Part shown: positions 55,032 to 63,926 of the stretch, one piece after another
Position numbering within the stretch: position 1 is the first letter of the stretch
How the letters are laid out: each line of letters starts with the position of its first letter
DNA from: Paraburkholderia sprentiae WSM5005
Lineage (GTDB): Bacteria; Pseudomonadota; Gammaproteobacteria; Burkholderiales; Burkholderiaceae
Direction: 5' to 3'
DNA: 64,000 nt
Assembly: GCF_001865575.2 (NCBI RefSeq)
Contig: NZ_CP017565.2
Coordinates: 310,001 to 374,000 of the forward strand
Translations under genes and position numbers: made by a program
The notes under the pieces: model-generated
Databases searched by the model: none
What the model was told of the DNA's origin: nothing
What the model saw: the letters and a program-made list of their open reading frames with translations, nothing else

Positions 55032-56477
55032 TCAACTTGCGGTGCCAAATCCGAGGTATGCAACACTTTCCGTAAAGGCGTCAAATCCCGCTGCACCAAA
55101 TTCCTTGCCATTCCCCGACATTTTCCGGCCCCCAAACGGTACCGTGACGTCGTACAGATTCATGTCTCCGTTAATGTAGATCTGGCCGGACACAATTCGG
55201 CTCGCGACCTGCATCGCAGCATCATGGCGCGCGGAATGCACATACGCAGCAAGCCCGAATTCACTATCATTCGCCATCGAGATTGCGTCTTCAACCGAGT
55301 CATATGGAATGATGGATAGCACTGGGCCAAAAATTTCCTCCTGAGCGATGGCCATCTGATTGCTCACATCACTAAAAATTGTTGGCCTAACGAAATACCC
55401 CCGCTCCACGCCCTCCGGCCGCCCTGTGCCGCCTAATACCAGTCTCGCTCCCTCGTCGATTCCTCGCTGGATCATATGCTGCACACGCTCCCACTGCTGC
55501 TTGTTCGCCACAGGACCGATCATTGCCTCAGCCTCCGGTGGCCCAACCTTCATTCCCGTGGCCACTTTCATTGCGATGGCTTCCGCCTCGTCCAGGCGAC
55601 TTCTAGGAACCAGCAGCCTCGTTGGCGACGTGCAATTCTGTCCCGAGTTCAGCATGACATATTGCACACCCGACGTAATTGCCGTCTCGAAATCAGCGTC
55701 TTCCAGGAGGATGTTTGGCCCCTTTCCGCCGAGTTCTTGATGAACTCGCTTGACCGTAAAGGCTGCCTGACGGGCAACTTCAATACCGGCCCGGGTCGAA
55801 CCCGTGACAGACACCATCGCCACGTCTGCATGCGAACTGATGGCGTGGCCCACGCAACTACCGTCACCGAATACCATATTGAAGACACCAGGCGGAACAG
55901 CGGCCGCGTCCAGAACCTCCGCCAGGATCTGCGCCGAAAAAGACGAGTACTCCGAGGGCTTCCATACCACTGTACAGCCTGTCGCGAGCGCCGGCGCGAG
56001 CTTGACCATGATTTGCAGGATCGGCCAGTTCCACGGTGTAATTAGACCGCATACACCAACTGGTTGTTGCCGGATTAAAGTGGTACCTTGCGTATGCTCA
56101 AACTGATAGGAACCCAGCAAATCAATGCCTGCTTTCAGGTGCATTTCTGGCAAAGTAAATTGCCCATCCTTGGCCAGCCAAGGCGGACATCCGATTTCTT
56201 CCGCCACTGCTTCGCTAAAGTCGTCATGTCGCTTCCGATACTCTTCAGCAATTCGCCGCAACAATTCGATCCGCTCAAGCTTCGAAGTGGCAGAAAAAGT
56301 CTCAAGCGCCTTTTTGGCAGCACGAACAGCGTTGTCGACATCACCCGAACTGCCAAGCAATACCTGCCCAGAAAGCAGCTCCGTTATTGGACTATAGACC
56401 TCGAACACTTTCGACTCCGACCCGGCCAGAGGGGTGACCCAGTGACCATCAATGTAGAAACGGGATAACTTACGCAT
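55032..56477 (-). CDS. Aldehyde dehydrogenase
   Basis: A 481-residue NAD(P)-dependent enzyme of the betaine-aldehyde/gamma-aminobutyraldehyde-like group. Key parts are PWNWPILQIMVKLAPALATG, VSVTGSTRAG, HQELGGKGPNILLED (general base Glu) and LNSGQNCTSPTRLLVP (catalytic Cys). The tail YDVTVPFGGRKMSGNGKEFG is normal. GGGAGCAA precedes the ATG. It likely oxidises the semialdehyde produced by one of the aminotransferases to a dicarboxylic acid. Just after the stop a GAACAG/CTGTTC hairpin (55015-55033) may act in termination. Confidence 0.93.
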   Translation of the reverse strand: MRKLSRFYIDGHWVTPLAGSESKVFEVYSPITELLSGQVLLGSSGDVDNAVRAAKKALETFSATSKLERIELLRRIAEEYRKRHDDFSEAVAEEIGCPPWLAKDGQFTLPEMHLKAGIDLLGSYQFEHTQGTTLIRQQPVGVCGLITPWNWPILQIMVKLAPALATGCTVVWKPSEYSSFSAQILAEVLDAAAVPPGVFNMVFGDGSCVGHAISSHADVAMVSVTGSTRAGIEVARQAAFTVKRVHQELGGKGPNILLEDADFETAITSGVQYVMLNSGQNCTSPTRLLVPRSRLDEAEAIAMKVATGMKVGPPEAEAMIGPVANKQQWERVQHMIQRGIDEGARLVLGGTGRPEGVERGYFVRPTIFSDVSNQMAIAQEEIFGPVLSIIPYDSVEDAISMANDSEFGLAAYVHSARHDAAMQVASRIVSGQIYINGDMNLYDVTVPFGGRKMSGNGKEFGAAGFDAFTESVAYLGFGTAS

Positions 56478-56507
56478 TCAAATTTGCTCCCAGATCAACC
56501 ACAGTTG

Positions 56508-56615
56508 ATGTTCGAATAAATTGCGCTATCAATATCGATCTACTAGTTGATCAGTCAAATTATTAAATATTTACCTTATTAAAGACAGTCCAGCATGACA
56601 AGTCAATGTTCGAAT
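56508..56615. repeat. Direct repeat ATGTTCGAAT in the ALDH/SDR gap
   Basis: ATGTTCGAAT occurs at 56508-56517 and again at 56606-56615, 98 bp apart, in the 140-bp AT-rich gap. A related ATTCGAATG lies upstream of the deacetylase gene near 61079. They may be binding sites of a cluster regulator such as the LysR at 62384-63331. Confidence 0.35.
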
Positions 56616-56618
56616 CAT

Positions 56619-57401
56619 TTATGCCGTCAACCAGCCGCCATCAATTACAAGTGATTGGCCGGTTATGTATCCAGCACTTCCTCCTGCGAGGTAGGCCACC
56701 AGATCAGCAACTTCGCTGACCGTGCCCTGGCGACCAACCGGAACCCATTTTTTCCATCCATCTCCATTCATGATGTCCTGCGACAATGGAGGAGCACAGT
56801 TCCCAATGATATTTTTCGTATTGGAAACGATATCCGTTTCAATGATGCCGGGGCATACGCAATTTGCAGTGATGCCATCCTTTCCATATCGGCGCGCAAT
56901 GTGCTTGGTCAGCCCGACCATGCCGTGCTTGGACACGGTATACGGAAATCCATCAGCACTTGCATTGAATGAAGCAATAGATCCAATATTGACGATCCGT
57001 CCCCAGCCACGCTTGACCATGATTTCAAGCGCCGCCTTATTGGCAAGGAAACAACCCTTCAAATTAATATCCATCAGTTGATTCCAAAGCTCTTCGGAAG
57101 TATCAGTGCAACCAGCAAGATTATCAAAAACCCCTGCAGAATAGACCAGAATATCGTGCCCTTCCGCTCGCCCTTGCTGCACCACCTCTGTGACCTTTTT
57201 GGAATCGCGAACATCCAGGTGCACGAATATCGCGTCACCGCCACGAGCATTGATTACCTCAGCAGTCTCATGACCTTTTGCAGCGATGATCCCAGCAATA
57301 GTTACCGACAGACCAGACTTCGCCAGCGCTTCAGCGGATGCACGGCCAATGCCAGTTTCCCCGCCGATAATCACTGCACTTTTAGCTTTGAATTCAGTCA
57401 T
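56619..57401 (-). CDS. Short-chain dehydrogenase/reductase
   Basis: About 260 residues, normal for a classical SDR; a start three codons earlier (57410) is possible. Cofactor motif IIGGETGIGRASA replaces the usual TGxxxGIG threonine by Ile/Gly. VYSAGVF stands in place of NNAG. The catalytic set is complete: N in INLKGC, S in IGSIASF, Y and K in YTVSKHG. The C-terminus ITGQSLVIDGGWLTA is typical. The substrate could be a hydroxy acid, an alcohol of the ring-opened compound or a carbinolamine. Confidence 0.9.
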   Translation of the reverse strand: MTEFKAKSAVIIGGETGIGRASAEALAKSGLSVTIAGIIAAKGHETAEVINARGGDAIFVHLDVRDSKKVTEVVQQGRAEGHDILVYSAGVFDNLAGCTDTSEELWNQLMDINLKGCFLANKAALEIMVKRGWGRIVNIGSIASFNASADGFPYTVSKHGMVGLTKHIARRYGKDGITANCVCPGIIETDIVSNTKNIIGNCAPPLSQDIMNGDGWKKWVPVGRQGTVSEVADLVAYLAGGSAGYITGQSLVIDGGWLTA

Positions 57402-57558
57402 CGGCCACATCCATTAAATATTAAATTTCAAATAACTTTAGGATTACTTATCTAGCGAGCAATTAATTTTCTCAATCGCACGCAACGAATCTAAATCACA
57501 ATTGAATTACTCACTCGATTTCATCGTAATCGGCAAAACAATCTGACGAGATGCGTGA

Positions 57559-58731
57559 TTAGCGAAATCTCGCAGCCAATTTTCCGTAAAGCCCAACCTC
57601 GTACTGAAACATTTCCTTAGTTGCTGGCCCTTCGGGCCGCGACGTCTGCTTTACTATTACAACGCCTCGCGTCGGATCAATGTAGATCCAGTGCCCGTAA
57701 ATTCCCGCGGCGAAATAGGCATTATTTTCATTATTGGTCAGCCACCACTGATTTTTATACCCACCACCCGGAATCCAATCCGCCATGGCGCCAGCCTTCC
57801 AAGTCGGGCTGTCGGTTCGTTGTATGGTGCGCTCAATCCACGAAGCGGGAATGATCTGGCGCCCATCAATGTTTCCCTCATTACGCATACACTCGCCGAA
57901 TCGTGCCATGTCCCGCAGAGTGCATCCAAAACCACCCGCCGCTCGGGGCGCTCCAAGCCTATCTACCGTAATGTAAGCACTAGACTCAGCCTGCAGAGGC
58001 TGCCAGATGTGCGAAGACAACAAAGCGGCCAATGAGCCATTAGCTGCTCGTTCGCAAACCCAGCCTAAAACGTCCGAGTTTGGCGAAAGATAATCAAAGG
58101 AGCTTCCATGAGGTTGGTTTTTTAGCGGAATCTCTGTCAAAAATGCGTGCATACCCGAATGCGTCGAATCGACCTCAGAACCGCCCCAACCAACCGAACG
58201 CCGATAGCGGGCATACGCGCCACTCCGGTCGAGATAAGACTCCGTGAAGTCAAGGCTCACCGTCATGTCAAGCAGATGCTGAACACGGACTTGATCAAAT
58301 GCCGTGCGCCGCAACTCCGGCACGTAGTGAGGTACAAATTCCGACGGATCGATCTTTCCCTGATCAATAAGAACGCCAACTAGCGATCCCACCACCGATT
58401 TGGTCACCGAAAATACTATATGCCTATCGCTACTGGATTGTGTCGGGGTGTACCATTCGTATGCGATTTTTCCGCTATACAAAATCAAAAAACCATCGGT
58501 ATAAGAATCTTCGAGGAATTTCTCAATATTAAACACGCCAGTAGAATCTTCAAAATTCAAAAATTCCGACGGGATCAAGCGTTGCTCAAAATTCTTTTGC
58601 GACGACAGACCATTATCAATTTCTGCGATCGGCAACACGTCTTCAATTTTACGAAACGCAATCCGGTTCGTCGGCACATCAAGCCAGTCCGCCGATGTAA
58701 TTGCTTTACCAAGGTGATTCAGTGGTTTCAT
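57559..58731 (-). CDS. Serine hydrolase, beta-lactamase/NylB-like
   Basis: A 390-residue class C beta-lactamase-fold protein. SVTKS (in IVFSVTKSVVGSLVG) gives the Ser-x-x-Lys pair. FDYLSPNSDVLGWVCERA gives the Tyr and the second conserved block. These segments resemble 6-aminohexanoate-dimer hydrolase (NylB) and carboxylesterases of family VIII. There is no signal peptide, as in NylB. Such enzymes split linear amides or esters. Next to an imidase-like deacetylase it could hydrolyse the half-amide left after ring opening. The ribosome site is poor. Confidence 0.88.
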   Translation of the reverse strand: MKPLNHLGKAITSADWLDVPTNRIAFRKIEDVLPIAEIDNGLSSQKNFEQRLIPSEFLNFEDSTGVFNIEKFLEDSYTDGFLILYSGKIAYEWYTPTQSSSDRHIVFSVTKSVVGSLVGVLIDQGKIDPSEFVPHYVPELRRTAFDQVRVQHLLDMTVSLDFTESYLDRSGAYARYRRSVGWGGSEVDSTHSGMHAFLTEIPLKNQPHGSSFDYLSPNSDVLGWVCERAANGSLAALLSSHIWQPLQAESSAYITVDRLGAPRAAGGFGCTLRDMARFGECMRNEGNIDGRQIIPASWIERTIQRTDSPTWKAGAMADWIPGGGYKNQWWLTNNENNAYFAAGIYGHWIYIDPTRGVVIVKQTSRPEGPATKEMFQYEVGLYGKLAARFR

Positions 58732-58837
58732 AAATTAAAATATGTAGAATAAACTTCACATGGAACCGTAATGCCAGAAAAGTTATTTCGCTCCATCAAA
58801 ATGGCTCAACCACTGATAGCACCGCTATCAAAGAACG

Positions 58838-60022
58838 TCATCGCGACCAAGTGCCAACTTCTTTTACCATGGCGAGGTAATGCGCAATATACTTTCGCGC
58901 ATAATCCTCGAGAGGGATTTGATAAGGGCCGGGAATATAAGCGGGCGAATTTACACCCTGCTGTTGAAGCTCAACGATTTTCTTGTCTTCAATATTGGCC
59001 AGATCAGTAAGCTCAATGACTGTATCGACGTCATAATCGACCCCCTCAACGGCATCGGCATGAACCAGCCATCGGGTCCTGAAAAGCGTCTCCTGCGCCG
59101 AGACCGGAATCCAGTCAACAACAACAGCAAAGTCCGGCCAAGCACCAACGGAAAAATTCGGGAACCAAGACAATAATTTGGCCGCCTGCGGCTCTGGACC
59201 ATCGCCCATCAGTCGCTTCGTCACGAATTGACCATCCATGGTCTCGGTTTTAACACCCGGAGCAAATTGCCCCTCGGTCAAGTTGTCCGAGAAAATCATA
59301 TACTCCATATCGTTCCCGGCCACCGGCGCCACATCGTCATAAGCCGTATAAGTCGTGATGGGATTGATAATGTTCCCGAGCGTGGCTTTGTGAACAATTC
59401 CGCAGTGATAGCATTCCTGAAAAGTTTCGCCATTGATCTTCCAGTTAGCCTTGGTCACATAATCCTTTTTGGCAATAACCTTAGCGCTCTCCAAGCGGTG
59501 TCCACGGACATCAGCATTCTGAAGGTAATCAGCGACCGATTTCGGCTTTTCGGTTTGTAGATTAACGAAAATCATGCCGTTCCAAACTTCGCTCCAAACA
59601 CTCTTCGCGTTATAACATGCCTTATCAAGGTCAGGCATGTGGGGAGCTAGGCGAAGTGTGCCGTCGGTGTTGTATGACCACGCATGAAACTGGCAGGTAA
59701 ATACACGCGCATTACCTTTACCCGGTTCACGCAGACGCGTGCCTCTATGCCGACACACGTTGTGGAAGGCATGGACTTCACCGGTCTGCCCGCGGGATAC
59801 GATGATGCTGATTTTTCCCAACTCGAAAGTCGTATAATCTCCGGAATTTGGCAACTCCGAAATATGACACACAAAAAGCCATCTGCGACTGAACACTATT
59901 TCAATATCCCGCTCGTACCACAACTCCGACGTGTAGAATTCTTGCGTTAATGGCGTCAACGGTAACCCATCGGGTCCAGTCTCCGGATACAGAACAGTAC
60001 CCGTTTTTGCTTTAACATTCAT
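58838..60022 (-). CDS. Rieske oxygenase alpha subunit, quaternary-amine (GbcA/CntA)-like
   Basis: A 394-residue oxygenase from the ATG at 60022 (TTGAGG upstream). Rieske ligands are C90-x-H92 (VCRHRGT) and C110-x2-H113 (TCQFHAWSY). The mononuclear site is ETFQECYHCGIVH, where ECYHC is typical of the glycine-betaine, carnitine and stachydrine oxygenases. It therefore probably demethylates or cleaves at a carbon next to nitrogen. Electrons would come from the ferredoxin and reductase at 43630-45194. The adjacent genes encode amide and imide hydrolases. Confidence 0.92.
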   Translation of the reverse strand: MNVKAKTGTVLYPETGPDGLPLTPLTQEFYTSELWYERDIEIVFSRRWLFVCHISELPNSGDYTTFELGKISIIVSRGQTGEVHAFHNVCRHRGTRLREPGKGNARVFTCQFHAWSYNTDGTLRLAPHMPDLDKACYNAKSVWSEVWNGMIFVNLQTEKPKSVADYLQNADVRGHRLESAKVIAKKDYVTKANWKINGETFQECYHCGIVHKATLGNIINPITTYTAYDDVAPVAGNDMEYMIFSDNLTEGQFAPGVKTETMDGQFVTKRLMGDGPEPQAAKLLSWFPNFSVGAWPDFAVVVDWIPVSAQETLFRTRWLVHADAVEGVDYDVDTVIELTDLANIEDKKIVELQQQGVNSPAYIPGPYQIPLEDYARKYIAHYLAMVKEVGTWSR

Positions 60023-60084
60023 TCCGAGCCTCAATCAATTTATAATCGTGCGATCGCAGATCAGATAGACTCATACAGATCAGT

Positions 60085-60990
60085 TCATTTATTGCTCACA
60101 TACTCAGCCATTTGACCAAGTGTCGCGAACCAGACATCATTCCTTGATTTTATATAACTAATCAATTGATCCAAGATAACGAGCCTCGACCGTCGCCCGA
60201 TGACCTGGGGGTGCAATACAAGATTGAAAATCGTGCCCTCATTGTATGCAACATCAAAATCGCTCTTATAAACATCCAATACAGCCGTCGGCCAAGGCAG
60301 AGAACCTTGCCAAAATTCGTCGTTGTGCAGGAAAAGATAATCGGTGCCTTCCCAAGACATGGGGATCTCCACAAGCGCAGACTTCCTGCCCCGCAGAACA
60401 AGCTCGTGAGGCTCGTCTCGCCCGGATAAAGTGCTGTCGTAGCGCACACCATGTTCTTCGAGCAGTTCCAGCGTGTGCTCACTGATAGCCGCACTAGGCG
60501 CGCGATAACCGACAGGCCTGACTCCGCCCGCCGCTTCGGTCAGCACCTCGATAGCTCGAGAGATCATCGTGGACTCTTCTTCCCGGTCTCGAAGATCGGG
60601 AGCCCGCTCATGAACCCACCCATGGAGACCGACCTCATGACAACCGTCAGCCAGAATCTCGGGCACAGTCGTGGGATGGATCTTCTGCACCATTCCCGGA
60701 ACAAAGAAGGTCGCGGGAATTTCGTGCTTTTTCAGCAGCGTCAGGATTCTCGGTAACGCGGTTGTCGCGCCGTACTGGCCCAACGAAAGTATCGCGGGAT
60801 CCAATTTGTATACCGGAAATTCGTGATCCACGTCGAACGTGATAGCGACCGCTACTCGAGCACCATTTGGCCATGCAGATGGATTCAGAGAATCGCCTGC
60901 TCGGACGACCGAGATCGCATCCCGAATCGCATCCTCAGAATCTTCCGTAAAAAGACATCCAGCTCGCAGCTCGGTGCTGACGTTCGCCAT
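60085..60990 (-). CDS. Polysaccharide-deacetylase-fold amidohydrolase (imidase/PuuE/PgdA-like)
   Basis: A 301-residue NodB-homology protein with AGGAGCG before the ATG. Motif 1 is ITFDVDHEFP, motif 2 EVGLHGWVHERAPDL supplies the two metal histidines, and RPVGYRAPSAAISE is motif 3. HPQVIGRRSR near the end is motif 5. There is no signal peptide, so it is cytoplasmic and unlikely to act on cell wall. Cytoplasmic relatives open cyclic ureides and imides (PuuE allantoinase, some cyclic imidases). Ring opening of a cyclic imide or amide is therefore the best guess. Confidence 0.85.
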   Translation of the reverse strand: MANVSTELRAGCLFTEDSEDAIRDAISVVRAGDSLNPSAWPNGARVAVAITFDVDHEFPVYKLDPAILSLGQYGATTALPRILTLLKKHEIPATFFVPGMVQKIHPTTVPEILADGCHEVGLHGWVHERAPDLRDREEESTMISRAIEVLTEAAGGVRPVGYRAPSAAISEHTLELLEEHGVRYDSTLSGRDEPHELVLRGRKSALVEIPMSWEGTDYLFLHNDEFWQGSLPWPTAVLDVYKSDFDVAYNEGTIFNLVLHPQVIGRRSRLVILDQLISYIKSRNDVWFATLGQMAEYVSNK

Positions 60991-61350
60991 TGTGTTTCGC
61001 TCCTGTCACGTCGAAAACGGACCTACGTTACATTTGTTTAGGCTACGCGCGATCCTCGGAGACTTCGTTATGCAAATTCGAATGTTGAATTTAGCAAGTG
61101 ACGACCTAGGATAAGGACCTTCGCGCATCGACTGCGCCAGATCCAATCAACCCTCAAATGCTCTTGCCATTGAAACCGTGAGCGCTAAGCGAGCGGCGCT
61201 CGAATATTGAGAGTATACGACGAGCCCGTCAACGCTCGGCATACAGCAATGATGGCGACCAGAGCCTAGTGTCGCGACACGCGTGAACTTTCGTCAAGTT
61301 CAGGAGCACAAGTCATTGTAAACCCGGCCGGCTTATCCGATAATCGGCGA
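60991..61350. promoter_or_regulatory. AT-rich intergenic region upstream of the Rieske/deacetylase operon
   Basis: No gene is seen. It must hold the promoter of the minus-strand genes from 60990. ATTCGAATG (about 61077) resembles the repeat at 56508. I could not place -35 and -10 boxes convincingly. Confidence 0.35.
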
Positions 61351-61452
61351 ATGAGAAAATACATCGTTACCCTGACCGCTAAAGAAAGAGAGCAACTCGA
61401 AGCGATTGTGAGCAAAGGCTCGCACCAATCCGGCCAAGTATATAAGGAGTGA
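61351..61452 (+). pseudogene. IS630-family transposase, N-terminal scrap
   Basis: Thirty-three codons, MRKYIVTLTAKEREQLEAIV followed by SKGSHQSGQV, match the start of IS630-type transposases (M-KYIVTLT-EER--LEAI-SKGSHKS-KV). The frame then stops and nothing of the rest is visible. It marks a former insertion between the operon and the NTF2-like gene. Confidence 0.65.
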
Positions 61453-61571
61453 CAACAGCCTATAGCTGAAAATTTTCAAAACTTTATTTTACTCAACTGG
61501 TAACGATCCTCGACTCGCTCACGTACAGAATTCGGCACGACGTCACATGAAATCTAGCACGGAGATTCAAC

Positions 61572-62126
61572 ATGCAAGTAAGGATTCCACATCAAGTTAC
61601 CATGGTGCAGCGCCAGGATCTGGAGGATACCGTTACAAACCTCACCGATCCAGGTGCTTCTAGCGAGAAACAAATCTGGGTAAACGACGAGTTGACCGAG
61701 CAAGAGCGTGGTAATTTGGCAGTGCTGTATGATTTCTGGCTGTGTTGGAAAACGCTCCCTGTCGACATTAACAGACTTGGCAGTTTTTTTGCGCCTGACG
61801 TTACCGTGCGGACAGGTTGGCGCGGTGAGCACGTCGTACACGGGCGGGAGCAGGTCCTGGAGATGTATGCTCAGGAAATCGAGCGCCAAACCGCCTATGG
61901 CGAGATTTCAGATTTCCGGTTTCCAGTGGTAGTCGCGAAAGGGCCCGTCATATTTCATACCTGGATCTGGATTGCCCAGTCAAAACAGCTTGGTTACCAC
62001 ATCGAACGACCAATGGCCGCGTCATATCTGATTACAAATGGACAAATCGAGCGCTGGGACAGTTATTGTACTGGCCTCGAGTCTGAACCCGGCTATACGG
62101 GCGGGAACGGGCCTGACGGGCTGTGA
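61572..62126 (+). CDS. SnoaL-like/NTF2-superfamily protein
   Basis: A 184-residue protein with a GGAGATTCAAC site before the ATG. After a 45-residue lead the fold is NTF2-like: LAVLYDFWLCWKTLPVDINR, then FFAPDVTVRTGW, GREQVLEMYAQEIER, and the strands FRFPVVVAKGPVIFHTWIWI. Such proteins act as small isomerases, epoxide hydrolases or dehydratases (limonene epoxide hydrolase, SnoaL). It is the only plus-strand catabolic gene of this block and is transcribed toward the LysR gene. Confidence 0.75.
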   Translation: MQVRIPHQVTMVQRQDLEDTVTNLTDPGASSEKQIWVNDELTEQERGNLAVLYDFWLCWKTLPVDINRLGSFFAPDVTVRTGWRGEHVVHGREQVLEMYAQEIERQTAYGEISDFRFPVVVAKGPVIFHTWIWIAQSKQLGYHIERPMAASYLITNGQIERWDSYCTGLESEPGYTGGNGPDGL

Positions 62127-62168
62127 CCGTCCATACAACAACGCGGGGCCCAATGCCCAGAGAAGAAG

Positions 62169-62213
62169 CTAGATCGCGCAACAATCAACTTCAGTTACAA
62201 ACGCTCGCTTCAA
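62169..62213 (-). pseudogene. Duplicate of a LysR gene 3' end
   Basis: Fourteen minus-strand codons LKRAFVTEVDCCAI and a stop closely resemble the C-terminus of the LysR protein at 62384-63331 (LKRAFVTDVQCCVLASS). The DNA identity over 36 bases is roughly 75%. It looks like the remnant of a second, related LysR gene or an old duplication. Confidence 0.55.
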
Positions 62214-62258
62214 CGTAAGCGTTGCTCGCGTACTGTCTAGACCGACGGCGCAAAACTG

Positions 62259-62301
62259 GACACAGTAGGCCCCACCAAACGAGTGGGGAGACCACTGTGT
62301 C
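62259..62301. repeat. Strong bipartite hairpin between two LysR 3' ends
   Basis: GACACAGT (62259-62266) pairs with ACTGTGTC (62294-62301), and inside it CCCCAC (62270-62275) pairs with GTGGGG (62283-62288) around a 7-base loop. No T run follows, so it is not a classical terminator. It could be a bidirectional transcription end, a REP-like unit or an IS scar. Confidence 0.6.
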
Positions 62302-62383
62302 ACCCGAGATAGCGACGACAATGGACCTGATGGCATATGATTTGCGCGCCCAACAACAATATCAGCAGGCCAAGTACGGATCC

Positions 62384-63331
62384 CTAGGAGGAGGCCAGCA
62401 CACAGCATTGAACGTCAGTGACAAAAGCTCGCTTTAGCTCGTGCACCATCTGCTTACACAAAGTGTTCGAAGCTATCTCGCTCCGAACCACCGCATAATA
62501 TTTCTGTTTGGAAGAAATTTTGACCCGCCGAATTTCCCTCAGGCGTCCAGTGGCCACCCATTCCGCAGCAAAATCTCTTGGCAGCAGGCTGACCCACTTT
62601 CCCGAAAGTACCAGCAGAAGCCGAGCCATAGCCTGTCCGGATCTAGCCGTCACGCTGAAGGAATTCATCGCCGCTTCAAATTCTGGATCCTGATAAGCCC
62701 AAAAATCGACACCCTCGCATTTCGCGAGTTCACTGTCAGTAATTTCATCCTCGTTTTTATGAAAGAGAGGATGCTTTGCACCACAATATAGGGCCAAAGA
62801 ATCTTCGTATAAAAAATAAGCTTTAGTTTCCGGAATCTCGCGTGGCACCGCGCCTATACCAATATCCGCCTCTCCACCCGCAAGCATCTTCAGGACCCGC
62901 TCCGGCGAGGTGAAATACACTTCAAGAAATTTAGTAGTCGCACCATTATTAATCTTGTCAAAGACATTTTCGAGTACCGGAAAATGACCATAGATGGTAT
63001 CATCCAGGGCAACCCTGAGAACTCCACCGACAAGCGACGACACGTGATTGAGACGTTCGCGATACCCGTTAAGATCCGAAAATAAATCTTGGCAGATCGT
63101 ATAGATCTGCTCACCCTCTGGGGTTAATGAAAAACCCGCACGCCCTCGGTGGCAAAGTGTTTTCCCAAGCCGCGCTTCCAGCGTTGAGATATGTATGCTA
63201 ATTGCCGATTTGCTTTTGTTAAGACAAGCTTCTGCCGCCGTGTACCCGCCAGCTCGTACAACAGATTCAAAAATTTTCAACAGGAGAATATCTTTCTCAG
63301 AGAGATTTAACAGCCTATCTTGTTGTGACAT
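62384..63331 (-). CDS. LysR-family transcriptional regulator
   Basis: A 315-residue regulator. The N-terminal winged helix reads LLLKIFESVVRAGGYTAAEA, then NKSKSAISIHISTLEARLGK, with SLTPEGEQIYTICQ as linker start. The effector-binding domain begins around residue 93 (GVLRVALDDT) and is complete. The DNA-binding region resembles regulators of amine and dicarboxylate catabolism, but the inducer is unknown. It is the only intact regulator in the AT-rich block, so it probably activates these operons. An AT-rich imperfect dyad lies just upstream at 63362-63382. Confidence 0.92.
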   Translation of the reverse strand: MSQQDRLLNLSEKDILLLKIFESVVRAGGYTAAEACLNKSKSAISIHISTLEARLGKTLCHRGRAGFSLTPEGEQIYTICQDLFSDLNGYRERLNHVSSLVGGVLRVALDDTIYGHFPVLENVFDKINNGATTKFLEVYFTSPERVLKMLAGGEADIGIGAVPREIPETKAYFLYEDSLALYCGAKHPLFHKNEDEITDSELAKCEGVDFWAYQDPEFEAAMNSFSVTARSGQAMARLLLVLSGKWVSLLPRDFAAEWVATGRLREIRRVKISSKQKYYAVVRSEIASNTLCKQMVHELKRAFVTDVQCCVLASS

Positions 63332-63926
63332 GGCATGTGCTACGTAAACAAATATTTAGCCGATTAATTCTAGTTAATTATCAGAGCATGAAAAATTCTC
63401 AGCGCGATCAACCCTTCTATAGGCTATACAATAATTCGCGTTAGGAGCTCTTCATGCACCAAAATGCGCGAAGCCGATACCTGCCATTTAACAGTACGCT
63501 CGAAAAAAAAAGGCGTCAATTGGTAGATACGCTAGTTTGGGGGCTGTACAGTTGAAATAGCATAGCCTCGCTCCCCAGTCGTCAGGCGACATCCAGACGT
63601 TTCGGCGAAAAGATGCTCGAGCCATGCTCGAATGTGAAGACATACAACAACCGGCGAAAAGCTACGCTTGGCGCCGAGCGGCAGTTCGTCAGCGATCGCA
63701 AATCTGTTGGAGTCGGTCGGCCTGTGTTCGTATTTCGGTAATCGTTCAGCGGGTTTTCTGCCAGTACCTTCTGGTCGCAAGCAGCAGGGATCATCGACAA
63801 CCCGCAAGCCAGCGAGAGCTTCACCGGATTGCAGGTCATCGCAACCCATTGCTTTGCAGAACGCGCACCGTCTTCGATGCAAGAACCTGAATGGAGATTA
63901 GCGCCCGGATTCGGGTTCCATGAGAC
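63332..63926. other. Block edge without a recognisable gene
   Basis: The first 150 bases are AT-rich and contain the LysR promoter region with the dyad GATTAATT/AATTATC. After about 63540 the base composition returns to GC-rich. Open frames up to 116 codons exist on the minus strand but none resembles a known protein, so this may be decayed coding sequence at the edge of the acquired block. Confidence 0.4.

Noticed and set aside
60085..60990. Peptidoglycan or chitin deacetylase
   Set aside because: The NodB motifs fit, but there is no signal peptide and the gene sits among intracellular catabolic genes, so an amide/imide ring hydrolase is more likely.
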